Source of the DNA: Polytrichum commune
Taxonomy: Eukaryota; Streptophyta; Polytrichopsida; Polytrichales; Polytrichaceae
Reading direction: 5' to 3'
Assembly: GCA_950295325.1 (NCBI GenBank)
Contig: OX485804.1
Location: forward strand, 15,998,001 to 16,062,000
Length of the DNA: 64,000 nucleotides
Shown here: positions 1-10,699 of the stretch, in pieces
Layout: every line of letters begins with the position of its first letter
Numbering within the stretch: position 1 is the first letter of the stretch
Notes under the pieces: generated by a model
Database searches by the model: none
What the model saw: only the letters and a program-made list of their open reading frames with translations
What the model was told of the DNA's origin: nothing
Translations under genes and position numbers: made by a program

Positions 1-360
1 AATGCCGAAAGTATGAGATTAAAGCTCACTCCTACTGCCTCAAAACCTGGAGAAATTGAAAGCAAATAATTTCATCGACAATCTCTTTGTATGTTGAGAC
101 AGATACAACAGAATTGGCTGAGGTGGGTTGTTTGTTGTCTTCTAGAAATTAAGACAGATGCAGTACATCTTAATCTGTCCCGGGGAGGTTTAGGGTTTAG
201 GGTTTTTAAAGTTCAATTCTATGCTTTTCTACAGTATAAGCTGGAATGTACTCTATTCTCTTACTTTTGAGCATCTGGATTGAGTTCTATTTGAATATTC
301 GTTCATGTATCAGGGTTGATTATTTTGAGACCTAATGGTGGTGGTGTGACCTTTTTTTAG
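1..360 (+). other. Intron of the CNX5/MOCS3 gene
   Basis: Non-coding sequence ending in a T-rich acceptor just before 361. It contains two plant-type telomere units (TTTAGGG) at 189-206. I see no exon in it, so the ATP-binding N-terminal domain must be encoded further left. Confidence 0.7.
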
Positions 361-1524
361 GTGTGTGCTTATGCCTATGGGCTAGCTGCGAAAAATGCAT
401 TAGAGATAATTCCTGGGTATGATGTGGTGGTGGATGCATCCGACAATGTGGCGACACGGTACCTGATTAGCGATGCTTGTGTAGTTTCAAAGAGGCCGCT
501 TGTTTCAGGAGCAGCATTGGGTATGGAAGGACAGCTCACTGTGTACAACTACTTACAGGTTTGCAAGTTTCTTACATTTGAAGCGTTTCTTTTCTTTAGA
601 GAGTTTGTCGAATTTTAGGGATCTAGGTCACTACCTTTTGGATGAAGGGAATCAGATAATACTAGATTTTAGGTTGAGTATTGTACGATCACCCATATTT
701 TTTCCGGTCACACATGATTAGAAGCCATATCTATGAACAAGTGGAAGACTGAGGCCCTCTTTACACTAGAGCTCAAGTTGAGAGATCAAGCTTGCAATGT
801 TTGGGAGTCTGATACTTGGAGTTTGCAGGGACCATGCTACCGGTGCTTATTTCCAGTTCCACCTCCTCAAGCAGCTTGTCAACGTTGCTCCGATGCAGGT
901 GTGCTTGGAGTTGTGCCAGGAATTATAGGAACTCTTCAGGCGTTGGAAGTTATCAAGATTTTATCGAAAGTCGGGGAGCCACTTTCATCTCGAATGCTCA
1001 TCTTGGACGCATTGTCGACTCGTATGCACACCGTGAAACTTCGAGGCAAAAGTTCACAGTGTGTCGTTTGTGGAGAGTGCCCCAAAATTGATCACGTAAC
1101 TTTGCCAGGTTTTAACTATGAGAGATTTACATTGTCTCCATTGTCCGATGCTGCACCTCTCAGACAGCAAGTGGTTGGGAAGGATAAGTCGGTTACGTGT
1201 CAAGAATATAAGCAAGTCAGAGAAAGCCAAAATGCCCATGTTTTGTTAGATGTAAGAGACAAACATGAATTTGCCATAGCTTCCCTTCCAAACTCTCTTA
1301 ATATCCCATACACTCAATTATCTCAGCAAACAGATTCATTTTGCAAAGCAGTAAAATCTGATGTGGGAAAAGAAGTACCTGTGTATGTTATTTGTAGGAG
1401 GGGCAACGATTCGCAGCGAGCTGTTGATATTCTTCGGAGTGCGGGATTCACTTCAATTTATGACATAAGGGGGGGTTTGCAGTCATGGGTTCAAGAGGTG
1501 GACCCTCAGTTTCCAGCCCTTTAA
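361..1524 (+). CDS. CNX5: Adenylyltransferase and sulfurtransferase MOCS3/CNX5 (UBA4 family), 3' part
   Basis: Two exons are visible, 361-558 and 829-1524 (stop TAA), joined in phase 0; earlier exons lie left of the window. The 297 visible residues are the C-terminal two thirds. The protein activates small sulfur carriers (MOCS2A/CNX7 for molybdopterin, URM1 for tRNA thiolation) by adenylating their C-terminal glycine and then passing on sulfur. The first exon carries the E1-like DASDN motif (usually DATDN) and the [11 protein letters not shown] segment. The second starts with GPCYRC, the first zinc CxxC pair, followed by [16 protein letters not shown] with the E1-type cysteine and then CVVCGEC for the second pair. 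The rhodanese domain fills the C-terminus, with active-site loop [10 protein letters not shown] holding the persulfide cysteine. All key residues are present, so the visible part looks functional. Identification comes from family knowledge; cytosolic location is inferred. Confidence 0.95.
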
Positions 1525-1614
1525 AACAAATTGAAGTTTAAATCCTCATAGAACAATTTTACATAATATGGTAGTGGATTTTTTCTCGCCACAAATGGGC
1601 AGTCACAAACTAGG

Positions 1615-1817
1615 TAATGGATGTGAGCCTGCCACGTGTGTAATAGGCAGCTGGGCTACCAAACCATGGTAGTCTAGTATAGCCGATGGCAGGGTGACAT
1701 GTGTCCATTACGGACATTGTGGTCAGGCTGTGGCAGTGTCGTCAATTACAGATGATAATGTGCCTTGTATTCAATCAAGAATAGATATGTCAGCAAACCC
1801 GCTTGGTCTGACCACAA
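1615..1817 (+). repeat. Dispersed repeat family A, copy 1
   Basis: Starts with AATGGATGTGAG and contains the blocks GGCAGGGTGACATGTG, GGACATTGTGGTCAGGC and AGATATGTCAGCAAA. The same blocks occur in the same order in two copies at 35932-36114 and 36127-36368, all in the same orientation. No coding potential and no clear terminal repeats were seen. It may be a short non-autonomous element. Confidence 0.6.
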
Positions 1818-4287
1818 CAGCTGTATATGCCGTTTGAAGCTATTGGCATTTGGGTTTGCCAATTGTACGAAACATTGTGGTGTCCAGAGTGTGGACTTGG
1901 CAGATTTTCGCAAAGTTAACTGAGGAACATTACAGACTACTGGAACTGAGTTGCATTCAGTCCTTCTACAACTTCTTCGAGGTAAGCCGCGCTTTTTAAT
2001 CTTATGTGGCTCCTGTAGTATCCTGCAGATTTAAGAGTGTGAAATTTACTGAAAAGTCATATGTGAGAAAGATAATTTATTTGTTTTCGATTGGTGTACA
2101 GATAACACATGAGAACGTGCACCAGGTTGTGTGTGATATATCTGCAAGCCCGTAACGTCATCAATATGGGAGTCCATTCAAATCCTACATGAGCTACCTG
2201 TTTTGTGCTTTTGGCGGCCTTCAACAAAGCAATCATATTGCAGGGACCTTAGTGAAACAGTTATACTAAGGATTCTTGCTGAGGGAGCATACGGTCTATT
2301 CAAAAGTATACCTTCACAAGGACCAAGTTTTTGTTATTCCAAGGTTTTCCAGCTCAGACTGAATCTCATAGTCCAGGGATCAAGAAACAACATATGCCTT
2401 TGAACTTTTTGTGATTTGCATTTCTCTGAACCTGTGTTAATACATTGACTAGCTTTGAAACATCATATGTGTGGTACGTTTACTTTTCAAGATTGTCAGG
2501 ACACTTTTAGGTTCTGTTTATGGCCATTCAAGAACTTCTAGTGCAGTGCTTGAATCTACTGTGCTCTTCCTCAGTTCCACTTGTGAAGCATATTGTTGTG
2601 TGTTCTGACGATATCATGGGCAGCCTCTTGTGTGCACATGTTGGGGACTGTGTCACTTGGCTCTGTTGGCTTTCTTTGTGGATTGAAGATCCTTCGTGAA
2701 CTATCACAAACTCTTTACAGAATGTCTTGGAGCGGAACAGTGATCAATAGTTGGTATCACCACTAATTAAGCGGGGGAATATTTAAATACAAAGTAGGCA
2801 CATTGAGGAGATAGCTGCCAGCTCTGCATCAGGACATTGCAAGCAGACATTTTACCTGGGAAACCTACAATATGCCAAGTCTTTGAATTATATATATATA
2901 TCTCCTGTCCAGTAATTCAAAGACCCTAGCCTCTATAAAATAACTGCATCCTACTGCATTTGAGCTCCCAAAATATTGCAGCCCAAAACTCACCTTCCTA
3001 CTTCGGTCTTGTTGAATGTGTGTCCTGCTTTGGCCTGCTGTGCTTGGCATTCAGTAACTCATAAAAGAGCTTGAAAGTATTAGCAATCCTCAAATCAATT
3101 AGTGGAATGTAAGGTGTGCAAATTTACGACATCCTTCCCACCAGGCACCTGCACATAGCTGAAGCAACCATTGACACCACCCCAACGCAAAATCATTGCA
3201 GCTTTACCCATCTTTAATTAGATTCGTCATTGAAATTGGCTAGTGGTCAACTATCTCATAAGATTATGCCATTTTTGCTTTGACAATGTAGTTGAAAATG
3301 AAGCACACTTTGTGCTCGAGTACACCCTCTACAACTCCCATTAGAAATAAGTTTTTTTCTCTATTTAAAAATGTAGTAATAGGTAGTCTCAAGTCTTTTT
3401 TTTTTTTTTTTAATCTGCTCATCAAGTTTATGTTAGCCTCTATCTTATTGAGGTTATTGCACTTCATTAGTCTACAAAATTAGCCTTATCGACACCGTCT
3501 TCATGTACTTCTAGTCTCATAAACCTTTTGGCTTCTTGAACTCTAAAATCAAATTCAGTTCATTTCTTAGCAGTGAATGTTGGAGACTTCAAGAATGCTC
3601 AACTGAGAAATATATTCCAGCATCCAAGAGTTTCTCTCTCACTTCCATGGGAGCCTAACTTGAAGGAATCATATGGATTGATTACCTATGCCTGGGTTAT
3701 TGTAAGGTTCGTACCAACAGTCTATCTTCCTAGCTTATTGCAAGTCGGCTAAACTCATTAGGCGTGTCTAGCCTCTTCATTCATTCAATCAATCAAACGT
3801 AACTCGCCTCCATATTACTTAGCCTTCAAGATTTCCACTCATTCCTGAGATCTTCTTCGTCATGAGATTTAATATACTGATTGATTAGACCTCTCCATCG
3901 AAAGCAGATTGAATAATGAAAGTGGGGTTGCATTCACCTCAGGGCCGCAGTGGATATCTGATGAAACTCAGATTTTAGTACCTTGATCAACTGAAGCAAA
4001 ACTCGAAACAGACCCTCAGAAGGCAACTTAATTAAAGTCTGGTATTTGATGGGACCCTCCTTTCATTATGAGGTTGAATGGCTGTAGGTAATCAAATTGA
4101 ATTAGGTCCCCATATAACTGGGTGTACACTAGTAGGAAAGCCAGAACTTTTAAGTGTGCAAAATACAAATGTTTCAATGTGATTAAACAGGGGAAAACTA
4201 CACATAATGGGTGGCTATCCATTTGGATGTTACTGAATTGTCATATGTTGTAGATCACCAAAAATCATGGAAAACTGGAACTTGAGC
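1818..4287. other. Intergenic, no gene seen
   Basis: AT-rich sequence with only short chance reading frames. It holds a short TA microsatellite near 2889-2901 and a poly-T run near 3398-3412. The first few hundred bases after 1524 must include the 3' UTR of the CNX5 gene. I recognise nothing else here. Confidence 0.5.
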
Positions 4288-4899
4288 TTATCTTGATTTT
4301 GGGCATTGAAATTAAACCATGCATTAATAGGAGAGGCAAAACTTTTAACCGGGTCACCAAAAACTCATATTATTTGAGCTTGTGCCAAAGATTATATCCA
4401 TAAATTATTAATCTTCCAATTGAACTTAACTAACTTATGTTGATGTACCATATCATCAGCAATGAGCTTACCAAATGCTTTGAGGTTCATTTGAGATAGC
4501 TTGCAAGAAATACAAAATGACTTAAGAATAGAAAACAAAGTAGCCCTTATGGCACAAGCAACCATCTTCATTTATATAGCTGACAATAAGTGCTCTAGTA
4601 AAATCATAGTGGAGAACAAAAAAACCATTGATCTAAGATAATGATACCCACTTCCAACATCAATGGGTAGTTGTTGTTGGTGAGTTTTGAAGTTCCACAC
4701 ATAGATTGACTACCCATATGAAGATTGCAAAAAGTTCTTTGTTTAAGGTTTTTGGAAGGGGGTTTAGCAGATATTGACAATCTTCACTCTCCAAAGGATT
4801 GATAACAAGAGTAGAGCGACATCTTAATGAGGCCACTATAGTTGGGAAAATACTCAAGATTGGGGCATAGCAATTGGGGAAAAATCATTCTTGGTTGTG
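4288..4899 (+). repeat. Long direct repeat X, left copy
   Basis: Matches 22135-22766 in the same orientation over its whole length, apart from scattered substitutions and about 25 extra bases in the right copy near 22344. By eye the copies are more than 90% identical. The match stops two bases before the left inverted repeat at 4901. It does not start with TG or end with CA, and no primer site follows, so it is not an LTR. Confidence 0.85.
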
Positions 4900-4900
4900 A

Positions 4901-4934
4901 TGGCCTTATCAACTAAAGTGAGACAATTGGTCCA
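4901..4934 (+). repeat. Left terminal inverted repeat of the 17.2-kb element
   Basis: Begins TGGCCTTATCAACTAAAG. Its reverse complement is found at 22100-22133 with four mismatches. The outer end abuts repeat X. Confidence 0.8.
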
Positions 4935-5106
4935 CTCAATTTAATGTAGGGAACGTGATGGGAACGTATTGATGGCTTTTTGGTACGAGAGAATACCCGT
5001 AAAGGTTTCTTGAAATACAACTCAAGTATTCCAATAAAACCGGGCAAAAAATCAATTGTAATATGGAAGATCCCATCAATGAAGACAAAAGGATTGTGCC
5101 TACACT

Positions 5107-5126
5107 CCATGGGTGAACACCCATGG
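5107..5126. repeat. 20-bp near-palindrome, copy 1
   Basis: CCATGGGTG and CACCCATGG arms around AA: perfect 9-bp arms. It lies 207 bases inside the left end of the large element. Confidence 0.8.
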
Positions 5127-5348
5127 ATAATTTGTTCCCACCATGCACATTGGAGGACTCCCATATATAGCAAATATGTTCGCAAAATATTAACAATGCA
5201 CATGAAAGTTCACATCAAGGATGCCATTAAAAGTGGTAATTTGAACATCCGTGGGACAAATGTCAATGTGTGGGGCTCCCTAAGTAATGTTCACAAAATT
5301 AAAATTGAGCATCAAACATGATAGACAGTGTCAATCTTGGGTGCCCAC

Positions 5349-5368
5349 CCACGGGAGTTCACCCGTGG
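5349..5368. repeat. 20-bp near-palindrome, copy 2
   Basis: CCACGGG and CCCGTGG arms around AGTTCA. The core reads GTTCAC, the reverse of copy 1. Confidence 0.8.
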
Positions 5369-5398
5369 ATACCAAGGATTGAGCAATGCATCTTTAAT

Positions 5399-8066
5399 CT
5401 AGAGGCCTTCTGTTGGTACCCCATCCTCAAATTGATCTCCACCGGTCATTTTCTCACCTCTAGTGCATCGATCTAAATTATCCTTCGCGAAAAGAATTTG
5501 CCTCGCTGGGATGACTACATTGTCATCGGACGCATTCCTCTGCCTCGCCCACGATGCCACAACACAATCTAGAGATTGATGAGCTAGTGCATATTCCTTG
5601 AGCCTCGTCCATCTAAAAGATTTTGCCTTGTCCCATTCCTCATAACGTTCATCTAAGGTCTTCTTGTTCCTTTGGCCAAGGACCGGTACATAATATACAA
5701 TCTCAATGGAACGAGTATGAGGACCGAGATGTGCCAAATTCGGCTCAGAAGTCACTCGTCCCATCCACACTAGATTAGAACAATCCTCACTAGGACGTAG
5801 TAAAACATAATGGCTGACCTGTATGTGTGCGTCGGGATGGCAGGTCGAGTACTAGCTAGCCCCACGTAAGCATAGTCAATGATGTTTTCCTCAAGTAGAT
5901 GCACATTATCCACATGTAGGGCTAGTGCAATGGAGAACCGTATAGCATGCCAGAAAGGCTTGCTAAATTCAGATGGAGTTGGGGGTAAAGGATGATCCAT
6001 AGCCTCAAGCACATTCTCTCAATATAAAATCGTTGACGCAATGAACTCCATATATTGACCCGAACTATCTTGATTTGCCGTATTCTTCCAATACTTAATA
6101 AAACCTTTCACCCCAAGTTTTATGTTCACAAAATCTTTCATCTCCCTTTTCGGAACGGGACCGGGACACCCTACAAAAACAAACATACAATGAGCTCGGA
6201 GCAATACCGTGGACTAACTGCCCACGGGTGATCACCCGTAGGCCACGTACTTCACACCATGTATTTCCTAGTGCATTTCCAAAGCAATACATGAGACACC
6301 CACTAACATGTAGGGAACATGGTTTTCTTCCTGATAGGGTCCACATTCCAAAGAGCAATTCCTCCTTCAGGCGCCCAACTTGGATATGTACAAAACACTT
6401 TGTATTGCATCAATGGCACTTCTTGAGGGTCTACATAAAATGGAATTGGTGCGCCTTGGAATGCCCAATAAGTCGATCTTGACCAAACTCATTGTAATAT
6501 CCCTTCACCCATTCTTTGAAATCAGCAACCTCGTGGATCAAGGATGGGACAATAGTGGGATCTCCAACAGCCATGAACAATGCCATGAGGTCTGGGAGTG
6601 TGTGGCAATCCTCAACTTTCAACCTTTGTCCAAACCTCCCAAACATTGCATCCACATCCTCATGCGTATGTCCAACAATAAGAAATGATACCCGGATTTC
6701 ACTAAAGATTCCCTTTGCATTCAAAGCAGACCAAAACAACATGTTGTATTTTGATTTGTTGTCCTTCGCACAATTGTCCATTTGAACAAGCAGGAGGGGT
6801 GGTAAACCTATAGGGGGAATGATTTCGGGTGGTGGCAAGGAAAATACTTCTGAACACTTCTCTACACCAACCACCAATGCGTCGCGTAAAGGGTCACCTA
6901 TGGAAGAAATAGGAATGTGTCTACTAGAGCAGACATGTTGACAAAGCAACTTCATAATGGAGGTGATAGTGAAGTTGACATCAGAGGGGTACATATCAAG
7001 AACATAATGCACATAATTCACATCAGAGTGACCATGTGCAATCATCCCCGCAATGGATAGTGGGAAACGCTCGTATTTGTCAACACGTTTGTTTTTGTGC
7101 GCGAAGACAAGAATCGTTGTATTCCCATAATTCATTTTGTCATGGATGATACAAAACACCTCATTGAGAGAATGCTTTGATAAAATTCTATTTTTACGGT
7201 AATTGTTTCTATGAGACTCCTGCAATACCAGACGACGAAGGCTAGCCTTCGAGATGGTCAAGTGACCAGCTGTGTTCTTTGTGTGTATTCGCAACAAATC
7301 CTTGAAAGTTCTACAAATTCCACAACGCGAGAAGTTGTCACCAGGGTTCTTCATAACATACTGCTTGAAATATTGTTGATGTAGGCGACCGAAACCCGAC
7401 ATAGAGATAGGTGTGTACCCTAGGTCTCCGTCCAAGTCGTTCACTTCCTGCAACATGTTGGACCAAGTTGTTCCCATATGGAGCATTTTCATTCCTATCT
7501 TTTCATCGGTTGAAAAAGTTTGAGTCATATGGGGCATGGCGTCCGCCCTACCCTCGACCAATATTCCAAGGGTGGCTCGTGCGTGCACTGTATTCGCCCT
7601 TGGTTTTTTGGTTTCTTGTATTTCCATGATCTCGAGATCTAACCCCCATCAAGCTTTCGGCCTTGTTCTTATAATATTGTGCCCTTCATATCATATAGAT
7701 GTTCATCCATGCATGAGTGCAAATTGTTCTCCCTTTCACAATAACCGTTTCCCTGCCGTTGTGCTTTTGTTTCTGGATTGTTTGGAACACCGACAGGGCT
7801 ATGAGCTTCCGAGCATTGAATGACAAGGCAAAATAGTGTTCTCGAATACTAATCAACAAAGGCCTTGAAAATACTTGGCAACAATGCTCCGAATAACAAT
7901 CCACTGTCGATAACATTCGGGCATGTTCCTTAGTGGCTCCCCAAGTTTTTTTCCTAGGTGCCCGAGGTGCACATATCCTCACAGTGTTGTATTGACATTT
8001 TCCAAGCAAACGCCGATGACTCTCATTTTTGCCGGTCGCATTATGATGGACCAATAATATTTCCAC
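5399..8066 (-). pseudogene. Decayed transposase-like gene (resembles the plant DUF7869-type family)
   Basis: Read from 8066 leftwards. The first segment (8066-7686) has a cysteine- and arginine-rich N-terminal part ending in GRTICTHAWMNIYMI, then a TGA. A short stretch in the same frame follows, with HGNT, before a frameshift into the long 398-codon stretch 7627-6431. That stretch holds CGIC, QMDNCAKDNKSKYN and VGHTHEDVDAMFGRF, a set I know from large repetitive plant proteins annotated DUF7869 and suspected to have an RNase H-like fold. Another frameshift near 6430 continues with FYVDPQEVPLM, and further pieces lie at 6012-5770 and 5770-5399. At least one stop and two frameshifts make it non-functional. 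The acidic residues in DNC and HEDVD are candidate catalytic positions, by inference only. Transposase function is inferred from its place inside an inverted-repeat element. Confidence 0.6.
6222..6241. repeat. 20-bp near-palindrome, copy 3
   Basis: CCACGGGTGATCACCCGTAG: the inner 16 bases are a perfect palindrome. It lies within the decayed minus-strand gene, probably in a former intron, because the protein-like frames on either side do not run through it. Confidence 0.8.
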
Positions 8067-8106
8067 CTATGTAAGTCCTTCAAATTTGGTAAGTGAAAGG
8101 GCCAAC

Positions 8107-9089
8107 TGTCTCGCACCTCTTCATGAGGAGTGCCCGAAACACCATGGGCACAAGGTGGACCCCGGAGTGACACCCGGGACTTGTGGCGCCGTTGGTGAGA
8201 GGGCCCAAGTGATTCTAGTATGGACGAGGGCCTCGGGCATTGGGAACGCCTCCCACCCACAGAAATTAGGAGGCCGAGGGTAAGGCCAAGAGCTATGAGT
8301 AGCTTATGGCGTGGGGATTCTAGAATGCTCAAGAACATCTTAATTGGAGGTGTGAGCTCGGAGATATGGCAATTTGAGTTGGGCGTTGTCCCAGGATAGC
8401 GCCCTGTTGCAGCAGTGGCCTGGGAGTGGCTCCTGGGACTGCCAAGGTTTGAACAGGCATAACTTCCTCAATACTTGCCCGAATGGGCCAAGTGAGGAGT
8501 TCATCGGCATCTACGTGAAGCGTAGATGAGGATGGAGTACTTGTTTGTTAGCATCAGACATCATGTAAGGAAGTTATGATGTTCTCAAGCTGTTGGGGGG
8601 TTCTAAGCCCAGCGGCTAAGGGGAAATGTCTACTTGGCCCCGACTCTTGGTAGAGAGACAAAAGGTTTCTTGACGGTGGGGTAGGGGTCCCGCCAGAAGT
8701 CCTAGAGGCTTATATAGGTGAGGTGGTGTGGCCTCACCCACCCAAGGCCGAACGGCACAACCTCCATGGGCATTGGCCCAATGTGAGGGCATAGTTGCCT
8801 AGTATGGTTCGGGTTGTTATAGTGTTGCTCTAGCAACGCAATGATCAACATAAGATTGGACTTCCATCTTAGATGTGGATGGAAGTCCACATCTAAGAAT
8901 TGAATACCGATTAAGGAGTGAGTCCTGAAAGTAAAGTAGGAGGGTTGGTTCCCCTTCCAGGATCTATAAGGTCCGGGGTAGGAAGAGCTAACCATTAGCA
9001 TGGCGGAATGCGGAGGGTTAGCGCTTGTGACCCTTGCTAGAAATGAAAATGATCAATATAGTTAAGGGGAGCTAGCGAGGGTTACAACA
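8107..9089 (+). repeat. 5' LTR of the Ty3/gypsy element
   Basis: Starts TGTCTCGCACCTC and ends ACAACA next to the primer site. Positions 8107-8500 align with 13226-13617. The differences between the LTRs show the insertion is not recent. Confidence 0.85.
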
Positions 9090-9091
9090 CG

Positions 9092-9103
9092 TGGTATCAG
9101 AGC
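9092..9103 (+). promoter_or_regulatory. Primer-binding site (initiator Met tRNA)
   Basis: TGGTATCAGAGC is the standard plant retrotransposon primer site. It lies two bases after the 5' LTR end and fixes the LTR boundary. Confidence 0.9.
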
Positions 9104-9714
9104 AGGGTTCCAATCTTTGAGCTAGCACTTGGAGAAAAAAATGGTTATCAAACGTGCGGGTTATGATGGTGAGCTCAAGGTTTCCAAAAGGTTGTGACAT
9201 TCAAATTAGAACAAAGATTATGTCCAAATGAATTTTGACCACACCATTGTTTTTTATGACAATGGTGGGGATAAGAGTAGATTTGGTGAGGGAATGGGAG
9301 GTGTCCTTTAAAAGGGCCCTTGCAAACCTTGAAAAATATTCAGGGGCTAGAATACTAAATGCACCCGTGGGCTTGGACGGTGATAATGTTGGTTTGAAAT
9401 TCCAATTTAAAATGCTTGAAAGGTGGTGATGTTGGAATGAATATGGTGCAAATGAGGCACATGGGGTCTCTTAAGGCCTAAGTGTACGAATTTAACACCC
9501 TAATGAATGGTACAACCAAGATAGATGAGTTGGTTAAGAGATTCATCGTTTTAGACGGGGTTGCAAAAGTGGGTGGTGGATGCCTTGTTCAAGTCTCCAA
9601 AGTTTTTTGAGGACGTAGCGGGGATCATCGAAATTGCCCAGAGCATTGAAACCGATGACCCCGAAAGGAAATTGGGCGGTGCCTCACAATAAAAGACTTG
9701 AGGTGAAAATAGGT

Positions 9715-10217
9715 CCCAAGGCCAATCATGCTCATGCCACGGATAGAATGTTGAAAGGTGGTTTTGTGCTACCAAGGCAAATCATGTTTGTTTCGCAAAT
9801 AGAATGTTAGAAAATGGTTTTGTAGTACCAAGGCAAATCATATTTGTGTCACAAATGGAATGTTAAAATTTGACTTTGCGGACCAAGCCAATTCATGTTT
9901 GTCTCGCAGATGAAATGTTAGCAGTTGGTTTTGTGGTACCAACCCAAATCATGTTTATGCCGCGGACGGAATATTAGAAGTTGGCTTTATGGTACTAAGC
10001 CAAATCATGTTTATACCGTGGATGAAATGTTAGAAGTTGATTTTGTAATACCAAATCAATTCATGTTTGTGCCGCGGACAGAATGTTAGAAAGTGACATT
10101 GTGGTACCAAGGCAATTCATATTTGTGCCGCAGACAGATTGTTAGAAGGTGACATTGTGATACCAAGACAAATCATATTATTGCCAAGGATCAAATGTTA
10201 GGTGGTGGCTTTGTGGC
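9715..10217 (+). repeat. 56-bp tandem array inside the retrotransposon gag region
   Basis: The block ACCAAGGCAAATCATGTTTG recurs at 9771, 9827, 9882, 9938, 9994, 10050, 10106 and 10162, with a first unit near 9715. Spacing is 56 bases almost throughout (one 55, first one 57). Each unit contains a GCxGAxGAATGTTAGAA-like stretch and a TTTGTGGT-like stretch. Because 56 is not a multiple of three, successive units fall in different frames, so the array as a whole cannot encode a protein repeat. Confidence 0.9.
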
Positions 10218-10699
10218 CAAAGCAAGTGGCCTTAAGCCAATGTCAAGTCTTTTGTACATCATGGTCTGAATTAATGGGAGAAATGTCTCATGGATAGACA
10301 AGAGGCAATGCTCTCTTTCATGAGTCCGAAGCTCACAAGGGAGTTGGGGCTTGCCGACACATAAAGCGGACAAACCCATCAATGTGCGGTTTGCAAAAGG
10401 CAAACCGCATAAGGCAAAGGAGGTGGCTATGCATGTAATCTTTTAATGTGGGATATTGGATTTTTATGAAGATTTCACATTATGTGAAATAGATGAGGTA
10501 CATGTCATTGTGAAGGTCACCTTCTTTGAAACTCACATGGTACATATAAGGCCCAAGCCGATGCGTTTGCTTTGCGTTGTGATTTGTCATGATGACAAAT
10601 AGTTGAATTTTAAATGGAAAATGACTCTTATGGTAAGAGGAATCAAGTTGAATTTGATCTTAATGAACCAAATGAATAATGAAAAAATTAATAATGGTC

